From Gelatiniphilus marinus (GTDB lineage: Bacteria > Bacteroidota > Bacteroidia > Flavobacteriales > Flavobacteriaceae): a stretch of 64,000 bases of DNA. This document shows positions 51,448 to 60,592 of this stretch, piece by piece. Below the pieces are notes generated by a model. The model was not told where the DNA came from. It made no database searches and worked only from the letters and a program-made list of their open reading frames with translations. The position numbers were made by a program, and so were the translations under genes. Within the stretch, counting starts at the first letter, position 1; each line of letters opens with the position of its first letter. The DNA lies in the NCBI RefSeq assembly GCF_042678305.1, contig NZ_JBHUDT010000003.1. One strand, written 5' to 3'.

Positions 51448-52530
51448 ATGATAAGCTCAATGATTAAAACGCCAATAAAAATCCTTTTATTAATAACCAT
51501 TTTTAATATTACATTTTTTGCTTGTAGTAAAGAAGATGCTAATATAAAGGAAGAAGAAACATCGGGTTCACAGGTATATGTGGCGGGTGTTAACCCAATA
51601 AACCCACAGCTTGCCACTGCAGAATTATGGAAAAACGGGGTGGCCACCAACCTTTCAAGCACAAACGAACCTGGGCTTGCCTATTCTGTTTTTGTATCGG
51701 GAGAAGATGTTTATACCACAGGTTATGAGTATAATGGCACCGTTAATATTGCCAAGGTTTGGAAAAACGGTGTAGCCAGCAACCTAGGCAACGGCACAAC
51801 AAGCTCTGTAGCCTATTCCATTTTTGTTTCAGGAAACGACGTACATGCTGCTGGTTTTGAAGAGGGCAGTAATGGGTTTAATGCCCGGTCTTGGAAAAAC
51901 GGTGTAGCTACCGATCTTTCAGACGGATTCCAATCCAGTGCAAACGCCGTTTTCGTTTCAGGAAACGATGTCTATGCAGCGGGTTGGCAGATTCCCGTTA
52001 GCACCGCTAATAATGAGTTTACAGCAGTACTTTGGAAAAACGGCGTAGCTACAAGACTTACCGATGGCACTAAATACGCAGGTGCCACCTCTGTTTTTGT
52101 TTCGGGTAACGATGTGTATGTGGGAGGGTTTGAATATAAAGACAACCAAAGCAATATATTAGTGGCCAAAATTTGGAAAAACGGAGCAGCTATCAATTTA
52201 ACTGATGGTACTAAAGATGCCATTGTAGAATCTGTTTTTATTGATGGCAACGATGTGTATGCCGTTGGTATGCAAAATGTAGGCAGTAAGCTTTTTGAAG
52301 ATGCAGCAACCGTTTGGAAAAACGGAGTTGCCACCAAGCTTACTGATGGCACAAAAAAAGCAAGAGCACATTCGGTTTTTGTTAATGGTAGCGATGTGTA
52401 TGTTGCTGGCGTTGAAAATAATGGCACACACGATGTTGCCACAGTTTGGAAAAACGGTGTAGCTACGAGCCTTACCAATGGTGCTGGACTTGCAAGAGCC
52501 TTTTCCATTTTTGTAAAAACCAACAACTAA
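51448..52530 (+). CDS. Lipoprotein with seven WKNGVAT repeats (predicted seven-bladed propeller)
   Basis: A 360-residue protein. The signal ends TFFACSKED, Cys at about residue 27; a second ATG at 51460 is possible. The mature chain contains seven copies of a unit of about 45-50 residues, each with WKNG(V/A)A(T/S/I)xL and SVFVSGNDVYxxG. The phrases are VWKNGVASNL, SWKNGVATDL, LWKNGVATRL, IWKNGAAINL, VWKNGVATKL, VWKNGVATSL and LWKNGVATNL. Seven units, a first strand (QVYVAG) and a last half unit (FSIFVKTNN) suit a closed seven-bladed beta-propeller. Similar repeats are widespread in Bacteroidota. The high DNA identity among units favours repeat number change. Ligand unknown. Confidence 0.82.
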   Translation: MISSMIKTPIKILLLITIFNITFFACSKEDANIKEEETSGSQVYVAGVNPINPQLATAELWKNGVATNLSSTNEPGLAYSVFVSGEDVYTTGYEYNGTVNIAKVWKNGVASNLGNGTTSSVAYSIFVSGNDVHAAGFEEGSNGFNARSWKNGVATDLSDGFQSSANAVFVSGNDVYAAGWQIPVSTANNEFTAVLWKNGVATRLTDGTKYAGATSVFVSGNDVYVGGFEYKDNQSNILVAKIWKNGAAINLTDGTKDAIVESVFIDGNDVYAVGMQNVGSKLFEDAATVWKNGVATKLTDGTKKARAHSVFVNGSDVYVAGVENNGTHDVATVWKNGVATSLTNGAGLARAFSIFVKTNN

Positions 52531-52638
52531 GCATCATATTAATATTTTAATGATATAAATATTTTGTTGTAAAAAATTCAAAAAAATGGATTAAAAAAGT
52601 TGATAAACGAATTCTTATAGCATTTAATAGTGTAGTAT

Positions 52639-52668
52639 TTGAATAAGATTAAAATAGTTGTATATTTC
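52639..52668 (+). promoter_or_regulatory. Candidate promoter of the sigma-TPR-CHAT operon
   Basis: TTG at 52639-52641, a 19-base spacer and TATATTTC at 52661-52668, one mismatch from TAnnTTTG. It supports translation from the ATG at 52687 rather than from the TTG at 52639. No copy of the GATGACAT-N13-CGATGT motif is present here, so the sigma gene does not seem to use it. Confidence 0.45.
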
Positions 52669-52686
52669 TTTCGAATTGCTACAACT

Positions 52687-53259
52687 ATGGGACAAGCCTA
52701 CAAACTTGAACATCAAACACAACTTATCGATGCTATTAAAAGCAACAATACCATTGCTTTAAAAGAACTATACATTACCAATTACCCAAAAATTGAAGCT
52801 TTGGTTTTAAAAAACAGTGGTACCGTTGCACATGCTAAAGACATTTACCAAGAAGCCTTTATAACTGTTTGGCAACATGTAAAAAACAACACGTTTATAC
52901 CACAAAACAACACCGCTTTACAAGGGTATCTCTATAGAATTGCAAAAAACAAATGGACCGACGTTTTACGATCTAAAGTCTTTAAAAATTCTAAACCATT
53001 AAACATAGAAACCATGGTTGTTCTTAAAAACGACGAAGACGAAACTAACGAACTGGAAAGCAAGAACTTAAAAATAACCATGACAGCTTTTAAAAAGCTT
53101 GGAGCACCCTGTAAATCGCTTTTGCGCCAATTTTATTTTAATAAAAAATCTATGAAAGAAATTGCCAACGAATTAAAGCTAGACGCCGCATCTACAAGAA
53201 ACAAAAAATACCGATGCGTAAAAAAACTACGCGAATTGGCTTTAAAAACCAATATATAG
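52687..53259 (+). CDS. ECF-type RNA polymerase sigma factor
   Basis: A 190-residue sigma-70 family protein starting MGQAYKLEHQTQLIDAIKSN. Region 2 is AKDIYQEAFITVWQHVKNN and ALQGYLYRIAKNKWTDVLRS; region 4 is GAPCKSLLRQFYFNKKSMKE with helix ANELKLDAASTRNKKYRCVK. I reject the TTG at 52639 as start because it falls in a promoter -33 element. The operon continues with a TPR membrane protein (three bases after the stop) and a TPR-CHAT protein (12 bases further). Such ECF-TPR-CHAT clusters are a Bacteroidota theme. The activating signal is unknown. Confidence 0.92.
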   Translation: MGQAYKLEHQTQLIDAIKSNNTIALKELYITNYPKIEALVLKNSGTVAHAKDIYQEAFITVWQHVKNNTFIPQNNTALQGYLYRIAKNKWTDVLRSKVFKNSKPLNIETMVVLKNDEDETNELESKNLKITMTAFKKLGAPCKSLLRQFYFNKKSMKEIANELKLDAASTRNKKYRCVKKLRELALKTNI

Positions 53260-53261
53260 TA

Positions 53262-54008
53262 ATGAACCCAAATACCAACATATCTCAAGAACTACTGGAG
53301 TCTGTAGAAAAGTACCTTAACAATACCATGGATGCCCCCAACCTTAAGGCGTTTAAATCTAGGTTAAAAAACGATTTCGAGTTTAAAACCCAAGTAGAAG
53401 ACATTAAAACATTGCTTTTAGCTATAGAAACCCAAAGCTTAAAAGAAAAACTAAACGATTTCCACAACCAAATTAAACCAAAGGCAGAAGTAAACACAAA
53501 CCAGGAAAACAAAAAAAACACCCACATAAACTACCGAAAATTTGCCGTGGCAGCAGCCATTGTTATTGCCTTTGGCAGCATCTGGTTTTTTAGCAACCCG
53601 CCCAACCAAAAGCTGTATGCTAAATACTTTAAACCCGATCCGGGGCTTCCAACAGCCATGGGCAGTACAGATAATTACGATTTTTACGATGCTATGGTAA
53701 ATTACAAAAGAGGAGACTATACATTGGCCATAAGCAAATGGCAAACGCTTTTGGTACAAAAACCAGAAAACGATACCCTAAATTATTTTTTGGGCGTAGC
53801 GCATTTGGCCAATAAAAACGAAACAGAAGCCATTCCCTTTTTAGAACGATCGGTACAATCGCAAGACACATTCCCGTTAATACACGACGCCTATCATTAT
53901 CTAGGATTGGCCTATTTAAAAGAAGGCAATTTAACCTTGGCTAAAAAATATTTTAAGCTCAGTAATACCGAAGCCAGCAATACCATTATTTTAGAACTCA
54001 ACGATTAA
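53262..54008 (+). CDS. Membrane TPR protein, possible anti-sigma factor
   Basis: I start at ATG 53262 (MNPNTNISQELLESVEKYLN); a longer frame at 53214 overlaps the sigma gene. Residues 1-80 are acidic and helical like anti-sigma cytoplasmic tails (QELLESVEKYLNNTM, SLKEKLNDFHNQ). A helix at about 95-114 (FAVAAAIVIAFGSIWFFSNP) spans the membrane. The outside part carries TPR units (MVNYKRGDYTLAISKWQTLL, LNYFLGVAHLANKNETEAIP, AYHYLGLAYLKEGNLTLAKK). It is a plausible link between the extracytoplasmic TPR-CHAT protein and the sigma factor. Anti-sigma function is inferred from position and topology. Confidence 0.8.
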   Translation: MNPNTNISQELLESVEKYLNNTMDAPNLKAFKSRLKNDFEFKTQVEDIKTLLLAIETQSLKEKLNDFHNQIKPKAEVNTNQENKKNTHINYRKFAVAAAIVIAFGSIWFFSNPPNQKLYAKYFKPDPGLPTAMGSTDNYDFYDAMVNYKRGDYTLAISKWQTLLVQKPENDTLNYFLGVAHLANKNETEAIPFLERSVQSQDTFPLIHDAYHYLGLAYLKEGNLTLAKKYFKLSNTEASNTIILELND

Positions 54009-54020
54009 ACTGTTAATCAC

Positions 54021-57000
54021 ATGACAAGGCTAATAACATATTGTAAATGTGTCTTTTTTATTATCCTTTTCAGTTGTACGCTAAATTTTCAAGCCCAAAA
54101 CAATACGGTTTTCAATACGGGATACATCAACAAATTAATAGAAAATGATTCTTTGCAAAAAGCAGAAAAAGAACTGCAAATTCAAACCCAATATTACACC
54201 AACAACAAACAATACGATTCGCTTTCCAATCTAGTTTATTATCATGGCAGAATAGCCATATTAAAAGGTGAAAACGATTTTTTAGAAAAAAGTGAAAAAG
54301 CCCTCGAAAAACTAAAATCTTTAACTCATAATCCAGATGATTTATATAACGCTTACGCGGATATATCGACGTTAACGGTTGATAACGGCCTATATCAAGA
54401 ATCTTACAATTACAACAAACTCGGTTTCGAACAAGCCAAAAAAACAAGCACAAACCGTTTAAATAAAATGGCCAGAAGCGCATACGGGCTTTCCAGCACA
54501 TCGTATTTTTTAAGGAAATTCGATTTGGTAAAAAAACACGGGCTAGAAGCCTTTAAAATCAATGAAAAAAACCCTAAAGCCACAGCAACCAATGTATATA
54601 GCGCTTGCAATATTGTTGGTTTAATGATGCAAAACGAAAACAAATTAGATAGCGCATTGTATTATTACAACAAAGGGGTTAATGCCTTAAAAAATACCCA
54701 AGGCAACCTTAACGAACGCTATTATTACCCCGCTATTTTATCGGGTAATATGGCCATAATTTACATGAACCAAGGCCAGTTTTCCAAGTCGCTAAAGCAT
54801 CAAGAACATGCCATTCGCCATTACAAAACCTATTTAGATGCTTCGGCAAACAGCCCAAATATAAGCAATGCCAGGTACAACTATTTATCAGTAATTAACG
54901 ATATGGGGAGCAATTATGTAAAGCTGGGGCAGCTAGAACGCGCCCTTAATTTATTCGAGCATAATTACAAAAAAGCAAAAGCCTATTTTCCAGAAAACAG
55001 TATTCAGCAAATTGTATTTACCAATCAGCTTGCCCAAGGAAAATGGGTAGTTCACGATGGCGAAGAAGCACTAAAGCTTATTGACGAATCTTATAGTAAA
55101 TTTAAAAACATATCTGAAGATTATGCGGGCTACATGACTTATGCCATGGGAACAAAAGCCAATATTCTAGAAAATATGAATAAAATTGAAGCTGCCTACA
55201 ACGCCTATAAATTAAGTGATGCCCTATATGAAACCGTTAGCCCTGGTAGCTATAGCCACGACCGACTTACAAAACTTAGGGAATCGGCATTGTTTTATTC
55301 CAGAAACGGTTTCGAAAAAGAAGCCAATAAAGCCAGTAACAAATTATTGGAAGTTGTAAACAAAACGGCAACCCCAGAAAATCTGGAAACCATAAAAACC
55401 AATAACCTAATGGCCGAGATTAAGTTTAACCTCAAAAATTACGAGGGCGCTATATCTTGGTCCGAAAAATCCTTAACACTTTTAGAAAAAAACAAGGCCT
55501 TAAAAAGCACCGATTCCCTCTATTGGCAAACTTTAAAAGCAACACCCATGCTTTACAAAAGCAAAGCCGCTTTCAAAAGTATTGATACCACTAAGGTTAA
55601 AGCCGTTTTAGAAATTTACGGTACGCTTAAAAACTCCATTGAAATTTTAAATACCGCCTCGTCAAAATATGTTTCGGATATCGATAAAAGCGAACACCTA
55701 TCCAAGATGAAACCCATAATAGATTTTACCATGGAAATTAGTCTTAAACTTTACGAAATGACCAAAAACAAGCTGTATTTGGAGCAGCTTATTTCCATGC
55801 ACGAATCAACACTCTACAATCGCATTCGCTCTAAATTATCTATTAGGGATAACATTAAATTTAAAGATGTTCCGCAAGATGTTATTGAAAAAGAAACCGC
55901 CATAAAAAACCAATTAAAACGTTTAAGAAGCAACATAAATCTCGACAAAAACTCCATTGAAAAATTTAACAGCACAAATACCGAGTGGCTTGTTTTTTTA
56001 AACAATTTAAAAAAGAAGTATCCCAAATATTACAATATGCGGTACAAAACCGTAAAACAATCTGTAGGCAACATACAAAAAAACATCCCGAAAAACACCA
56101 CAATTGTTAGGTACCTTTACATAAATAGCAACTTATATGCTTTTATTGCTTCTAAAAAATCAACTGCGTTTTATGAGTTAAATTCAGAAAATTTAGAGGA
56201 GCAAATTCAACTTGCGTCAAATAATATCGTAAAATTAGAAGCCTCAAAAAAAGTACTGCATCAACTTTACAAACAACTTTGGAAACCTTTTGAAGAAAGC
56301 ATTAAAACTGAAAATATTATTATTATTCCCGATGGTGCTTTATTCAATTTAAGTTTCGAAAGTTTAACGCCCAAACACATAAATTCATTTAAAGAACTGG
56401 CAACCCATAGCTTACTTGCCAGACACATCCTGTCGTACAATTATAGCTTACTGCTTTTAGAAAAGGACAGAAAAACCGTTGATTATCAAAACGATTTTAT
56501 AGCCTTTGCCCCAGAATTCAACGACAAAATGAAAACGGATTACAAAATTGGAATAACCGATTCTATAGCTATTGATAAAACCTATTTAAAATTATTGCCG
56601 CAACCATTCAGTGTAGATCTAGCCAAAGAATTTACAAGACTTTTTAACGGCACCTCCTTTATTAACGAAAATGCCTCTAAACAAATATTTACAAACGAAG
56701 CCAACGAGCACAAGATTATCCATATTGGCACGCACGCCGAATCCAATAACATAAAACCAGAATTATCGCGCTTAATTTTTGCCAAAAGTGATGATAATGA
56801 AGACAACTCGCTTTATACCTACGAGATTTACAACGAAAACCTAAATTCTAACTTAGCCATTTTAACCGCTTGCGAAACCGGAAAACCAACCTATAAGGCT
56901 GGCGAAGGCATGATATCGTTAGCCCATGCTTTTAATTATGCTGGCAGCGAAAGTATTTTAACCAGCCTTTGGAAAATTGATGAGCAATCCAGTGCAAAAA

Positions 57001-57269
57001 TAATCGAATTGTTTTATACCAATATAAAAAAGAGCCTACCAAAAGACAAAGCCTTGCAACAGGCCAAATTAAGTTATTTAGCCCAAGCCCAGGGCAGAAC
57101 CATAGCACCACAATATTGGGCCGGTTTAGTACTTATTGGCGATGCCTCTCCGCTAGATCTGCAATCAGGTTCGGCTTATTTAATGTACTTGCTTTTGGGG
57201 CTATTGGCTCTTGCTCTTATAATTATAGTGGCTAGAAAAATAAAAATGGGTATTGAAAGGTTTTTTTAG
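54021..57269 (+). CDS. TPR-CHAT caspase-like protease, membrane-anchored
   Basis: A 1082-residue protein. A signal peptide (LITYCKCVFFIILFSCTLNF) precedes about twelve TPR or TPR-like repeats (e.g. NSLSNLVYYHGRIAILKG, YNKGVNALKNTQGNLNERYY, ALNLFEHNYKKAKAYFPENS). The C-terminal third is a CHAT domain: HIGTHAESNN gives the catalytic histidine (about H905) and LTACETGKP the cysteine (about C951), then GEGMISLAHAFNYAGSESIL and LWKIDEQSSAKIIELFY. A closing helix (AYLMYLLLGLLALALIIIVA) anchors it to the membrane. Both catalytic residues are present, so it should be a caspase-clan cysteine protease. Third gene of the sigma operon. Confidence 0.93.
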   Translation: MTRLITYCKCVFFIILFSCTLNFQAQNNTVFNTGYINKLIENDSLQKAEKELQIQTQYYTNNKQYDSLSNLVYYHGRIAILKGENDFLEKSEKALEKLKSLTHNPDDLYNAYADISTLTVDNGLYQESYNYNKLGFEQAKKTSTNRLNKMARSAYGLSSTSYFLRKFDLVKKHGLEAFKINEKNPKATATNVYSACNIVGLMMQNENKLDSALYYYNKGVNALKNTQGNLNERYYYPAILSGNMAIIYMNQGQFSKSLKHQEHAIRHYKTYLDASANSPNISNARYNYLSVINDMGSNYVKLGQLERALNLFEHNYKKAKAYFPENSIQQIVFTNQLAQGKWVVHDGEEALKLIDESYSKFKNISEDYAGYMTYAMGTKANILENMNKIEAAYNAYKLSDALYETVSPGSYSHDRLTKLRESALFYSRNGFEKEANKASNKLLEVVNKTATPENLETIKTNNLMAEIKFNLKNYEGAISWSEKSLTLLEKNKALKSTDSLYWQTLKATPMLYKSKAAFKSIDTTKVKAVLEIYGTLKNSIEILNTASSKYVSDIDKSEHLSKMKPIIDFTMEISLKLYEMTKNKLYLEQLISMHESTLYNRIRSKLSIRDNIKFKDVPQDVIEKETAIKNQLKRLRSNINLDKNSIEKFNSTNTEWLVFLNNLKKKYPKYYNMRYKTVKQSVGNIQKNIPKNTTIVRYLYINSNLYAFIASKKSTAFYELNSENLEEQIQLASNNIVKLEASKKVLHQLYKQLWKPFEESIKTENIIIIPDGALFNLSFESLTPKHINSFKELATHSLLARHILSYNYSLLLLEKDRKTVDYQNDFIAFAPEFNDKMKTDYKIGITDSIAIDKTYLKLLPQPFSVDLAKEFTRLFNGTSFINENASKQIFTNEANEHKIIHIGTHAESNNIKPELSRLIFAKSDDNEDNSLYTYEIYNENLNSNLAILTACETGKPTYKAGEGMISLAHAFNYAGSESILTSLWKIDEQSSAKIIELFYTNIKKSLPKDKALQQAKLSYLAQAQGRTIAPQYWAGLVLIGDASPLDLQSGSAYLMYLLLGLLALALIIIVARKIKMGIERFF

Positions 57270-57711
57270 CTTTAACTGCTTTTACAGAAACAAATAAATT
57301 ATGTTTTGCCATAATATTGCCATTAGGTGCATTAAGCTCTAATACCATCTGTTTTTGCCTAAGTTTTTATGGTTTTAAAGCTTGTTTTAAAATCATTAGT
57401 GTCCAACTAAAAACGTTTTATAATCGTTAATCTCTTTTAAATAAAGAACTTGACGCGTCTTTTAAAATGATACCTTGTTTATATAAAACAATTATAAAGA
57501 GTGCGATGAGATGTTTTATTATTCAATTCACCTCTGACAATCAGTTAGTTAGAATCTAGTCTTGGTTCTAATGTCTAAAAGCGAAGCGGTCTTATGTCTT
57601 TTATAGGACATTAATGTAATAAAATATAAAAAATGTTTTGTAAGTAAATATTGAAGCAAGAGTTAACAGCGCCATAGTGCTTTATTACCTTTTTGGTAAA
57701 TAGAATGTTTG
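57270..57711. other. 442-base gap without a gene; contains repeat copy 2
   Basis: No credible reading frame or RNA gene is visible between the CHAT stop and the TatA-like stop. The only structure is the inverted copy of the dispersed repeat (TCTAAAAGCGAAGCGGTCT at 57574-57592, similarity from about 57558 to 57594), exactly matching 32247-32265 in reverse complement. The rest is AT-rich. Confidence 0.65.
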
Positions 57712-58002
57712 TTAAAGTTTACGCTTTACCGAACCCGTAAAGTCCTCTAAATCGTCTTTAACCTGATCGAGTTCTTTTTTTACATCGTTGGTAATGCTGG
57801 TGGTGTCTATACCGTTTTTTTCTACGGTTTTTGTGATTTCTTGTTTAATATCGTTGGTTGCGTCTTTTAAGGTTCGCATACCTTTACCAAGGCCACGGGC
57901 TATTTCGGGCAGCTTGTCGGCACCAAAAACCATGATAACAATAAATAGGATAAATGCTATTTCTGCACCGCTAATAAATAAAAATGTAGGTTGATGTATC
58001 AC
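57712..58002 (-). CDS. TatA/TatE-like twin-arginine translocase subunit
   Basis: A 96-residue protein. The short N-terminal hydrophobic helix (AEIAFILFIVIMVFGADKLP), the amphipathic helix beginning PEIARGLGKGMRTLKDATND and a charged tail form the TatA family layout. F-G-x-x-K-L-P-E is the conserved hinge. It would form the protein-conducting part of the Tat pathway. TatC is not in the window. The acidic tail (KKELDQVKDDLEDFTG) is shorter than in TatB. A lone gene; regulation not visible. Confidence 0.92.
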   Translation of the reverse strand: MIHQPTFLFISGAEIAFILFIVIMVFGADKLPEIARGLGKGMRTLKDATNDIKQEITKTVEKNGIDTTSITNDVKKELDQVKDDLEDFTGSVKRKL

Positions 58003-58077
58003 AGTACAAATATAGTGAGTGTTTTGTTAGAATAAAAAGAGGCGGTCTAAAAAGTTATCACCGCTGCCATTTTGAGC

Positions 58078-58124
58078 GCAATCAAAAAAACCATACGCAT
58101 TCATTTTAAATACGTTTTGATTGC
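58078..58124. other. Inverted repeat GCAATCAAAA/TTTTGATTGC
   Basis: Perfect ten-base arms at 58078-58087 and 58115-58124 with a 27-base loop, after the M1 peptidase stop (58184, minus strand). No U tract adjoins it on either side, so it is not a standard terminator; it could be a 3-prime protective hairpin or a repeat of unknown use. Confidence 0.45.
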
Positions 58125-58183
58125 TCTTAAACTAACATTCTTAATTAAATTACTATTTTTAAGACAGCCTAATTAATAGATAT

Positions 58184-60490
58184 TTATCCTTTTATTTTGT
58201 CTTTAAATTGGTCGAATTGACTTTGTTTTTCTTCTTTAGGCCACGAATTGTTCGAGGTATCTACATCTGCTGTCTCTAAATTCGGGTCTATTTTAATACT
58301 TATTATTTCTTTTTCTGAAGCTATTGCTTTATTTACTTCGTTATCGTTAAACCTCCAAATCTGCGCGGGGTATTTTTCTGTTTTAAAAGTACCGTCTGCA
58401 TAAGCATATTCAACAATAATAGGCATTACCAATCCGCCTGGTTTCTCGAAGGTAATGTTATAGAAATACTTTGGCGAGTTTATGTTTTTCTGTTCTTCTG
58501 GTGTAAAGTTGTCCATAATGTACGCTTTAAGAGGTGTTGAGTTTTCGCTTGGCATTCCGTTTTTCATGTTCTCTTTAAAGTCTTCGCTACCTTCTTCAAC
58601 CATGTAAACCAATGGCCTTAATTGGTTTTCGCTAATATTTCTTTCTTTCATAAGTTCTTTCATGTAGGCATTTGGTTTAGAAGATACGTAGTATTTTTTC
58701 ACTTCTTTAATGCCAATATCTACCCAATCTGTGGTGTAAAACCAACCTCTCCAAAACCAATCCAAATCAAAGGCCGAAGCGTCTTCCATGGTTCTAAAAA
58801 AATCTTCTGGCGTAGGGTGTTTAAACATCCAACGTTTCGAGTATTCTTTAAAGGCATAATCAAATAATTCGCGACCCATAACGGTTTCCCTCAAAATATT
58901 TAAAGCTGTGGCTGGCTTTCCGTAGGCGTTGTTTCCAAACTGGTATGTGTTAAGTCCTTTCGTCATAATTGGCATAATATAGTCTTGGTTGCCAGACATA
59001 TATGGTATGATATTAGCTGCAGGCCCGCGTCTTGAAGGGTATTTGTCGTGTCCGGGAGATAAGGCTTCTGGGTACCAAGTGCCAAAATCCTGCTCGGCGA
59101 CATATTGTAAAAAAGTAGTTAAGCCCTCGTCCATCCAAGTCCATTGGCGCTCGTCGCTATTAACAATCATAGGGAAGTAATTATGTCCAATCTCATGTAT
59201 AATAACGCTCATCATTCCGTATTTTGTGCGATCGCTGTAATTGCCATCTTTATCAGGCCTGCCATAATTCCAGCAAATCATTGGGTACTCCATACCTTGG
59301 TTTTTTGCATGCACCGAAATGGCCTTGTGGTAGGGGTAATCGAAGGTCATTCTAGAAAAGGTTTTTAGCGTGCTAGCCACGGCTTTTGTTGACCAGTCTT
59401 CCCACAGCGGATTGCCCTCTTTTGGATACATTGATACTGCCATTACATCTTTACCGCCTATTTTAACGGCCATCATGTCCCAGATAAACTTTCGCGACGT
59501 TGCAAAACCGTAATCACGCACATTTTCTGTTTTGAATTTCCAGGTTTTGGTTTTGTTGGAAAAACCTTTTTCTGCCGCTTCTGCCTCGGTTTGGTTTACA
59601 ATAACTACGGGTTCGTTATAAGACTTTTTTGCCTGCTCGTAACGTTGCATCATGGTTTTTGTAAAGACTTCTTTTCTATTAGTAAGCTCTCCCGTGGCAT
59701 CTAAAACATGGTCTGCTGGTACGGTAATATTTACCTCGTAATTGCCAAAAGGTAGGGCAAACTCATCGCGCCCCCAAAATTGGGAATTCTGCCAACCTTC
59801 TATATCGTTGTAAACAGCCATTCTTGGAAAAAACTGAGCAATTACATAAGCTCTATTGCCATCTTCTGGAAAATATTCGTAGCCAGAGCGGCCGTCTTCA
59901 ACCACATGGTCGTTAATGTTGTACCACCATTTTATTGAGAACGAAAACTTGTCGCCAGTTTTCATGGCTTTTGGCAATTCTACACGCATCATGGTTCTGT
60001 TAATCATGTATTGTAATGGTTTGCCGTTAATATCTTTAACTTCTTCTATATTAAAACCTCTTTCTAAAGGTGCCTTTAAATAAGTTTTTGCAAATTGAGA
60101 AGGTGTTTGTACCGGCGATATGCTGCTACTTTTAATTAACGGCGATTTAGAGTCTTTTGCACGTACATTTTGATCTAATTGAACCCAAAGATATTTTAAA
60201 ACATCGGGTGAATTATTGGTATAAGTAATGGTTTCAAAACCAGACAATACAGCATTTTTATCGTCTAGAACTATATCCATTTTATAATCGGCTTGCTGCT
60301 GATAATAGGCTACACCAGGAGCTCCAGATGCTGCCCTGTACATATTTGGCGTAGAAAACTCGTCGTATAGTTGCTTGAATTTATTTGTATTGGTGTGTCC
60401 TTTTTTTTGCTCTTTTTGGTCTTGCCCTTGTGCAAAAACACCTGTAGTAATAAACGCTACAGACAGGAAGTAATAGGCGATTTTTTTCAT
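58184..60490 (-). CDS. M1 family zinc metallopeptidase
   Basis: A 768-residue aminopeptidase-type protein. Signal peptide MKKIAYYFLSVAFITTGVFA is followed by a beta-rich N-domain (SGFETITYTNNSPDVLKYLW). HEIGHNYFP (about residues 432-440) with the distal zinc glutamate about E455 in TWMDEGLTTF is the gluzincin site, HExxH-18-E. GxMEN is replaced by GMEYPMICWNYG, an M1 variant seen in Bacteroidota secreted enzymes. Periplasmic or secreted. It follows the DUF6702 gene on the same strand, 102 bases apart, a pairing I associate with flavobacteria. Confidence 0.93.
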   Translation of the reverse strand: MKKIAYYFLSVAFITTGVFAQGQDQKEQKKGHTNTNKFKQLYDEFSTPNMYRAASGAPGVAYYQQQADYKMDIVLDDKNAVLSGFETITYTNNSPDVLKYLWVQLDQNVRAKDSKSPLIKSSSISPVQTPSQFAKTYLKAPLERGFNIEEVKDINGKPLQYMINRTMMRVELPKAMKTGDKFSFSIKWWYNINDHVVEDGRSGYEYFPEDGNRAYVIAQFFPRMAVYNDIEGWQNSQFWGRDEFALPFGNYEVNITVPADHVLDATGELTNRKEVFTKTMMQRYEQAKKSYNEPVVIVNQTEAEAAEKGFSNKTKTWKFKTENVRDYGFATSRKFIWDMMAVKIGGKDVMAVSMYPKEGNPLWEDWSTKAVASTLKTFSRMTFDYPYHKAISVHAKNQGMEYPMICWNYGRPDKDGNYSDRTKYGMMSVIIHEIGHNYFPMIVNSDERQWTWMDEGLTTFLQYVAEQDFGTWYPEALSPGHDKYPSRRGPAANIIPYMSGNQDYIMPIMTKGLNTYQFGNNAYGKPATALNILRETVMGRELFDYAFKEYSKRWMFKHPTPEDFFRTMEDASAFDLDWFWRGWFYTTDWVDIGIKEVKKYYVSSKPNAYMKELMKERNISENQLRPLVYMVEEGSEDFKENMKNGMPSENSTPLKAYIMDNFTPEEQKNINSPKYFYNITFEKPGGLVMPIIVEYAYADGTFKTEKYPAQIWRFNDNEVNKAIASEKEIISIKIDPNLETADVDTSNNSWPKEEKQSQFDQFKDKIKG

Positions 60491-60592
60491 CTTTATTTTT
60501 GTGTTTAGATAGTTAATTTATGCTTTCCAATAATTTAACTAATCGTAAAAAGTGCTCGAAAATACTAATTTTAATAACAATTTAACTTTGTT

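Noticed and set aside
51972..52526. 184-codon antisense frame with repeats
   Set aside because: It mirrors the propeller repeats of the sense gene and has no domain or signal peptide of its own.
52639..52686. TTG start for the second sigma factor
   Set aside because: It matches a promoter -33 element with TATATTTC 19 bases downstream, and the ATG at 52687 fits the family better.
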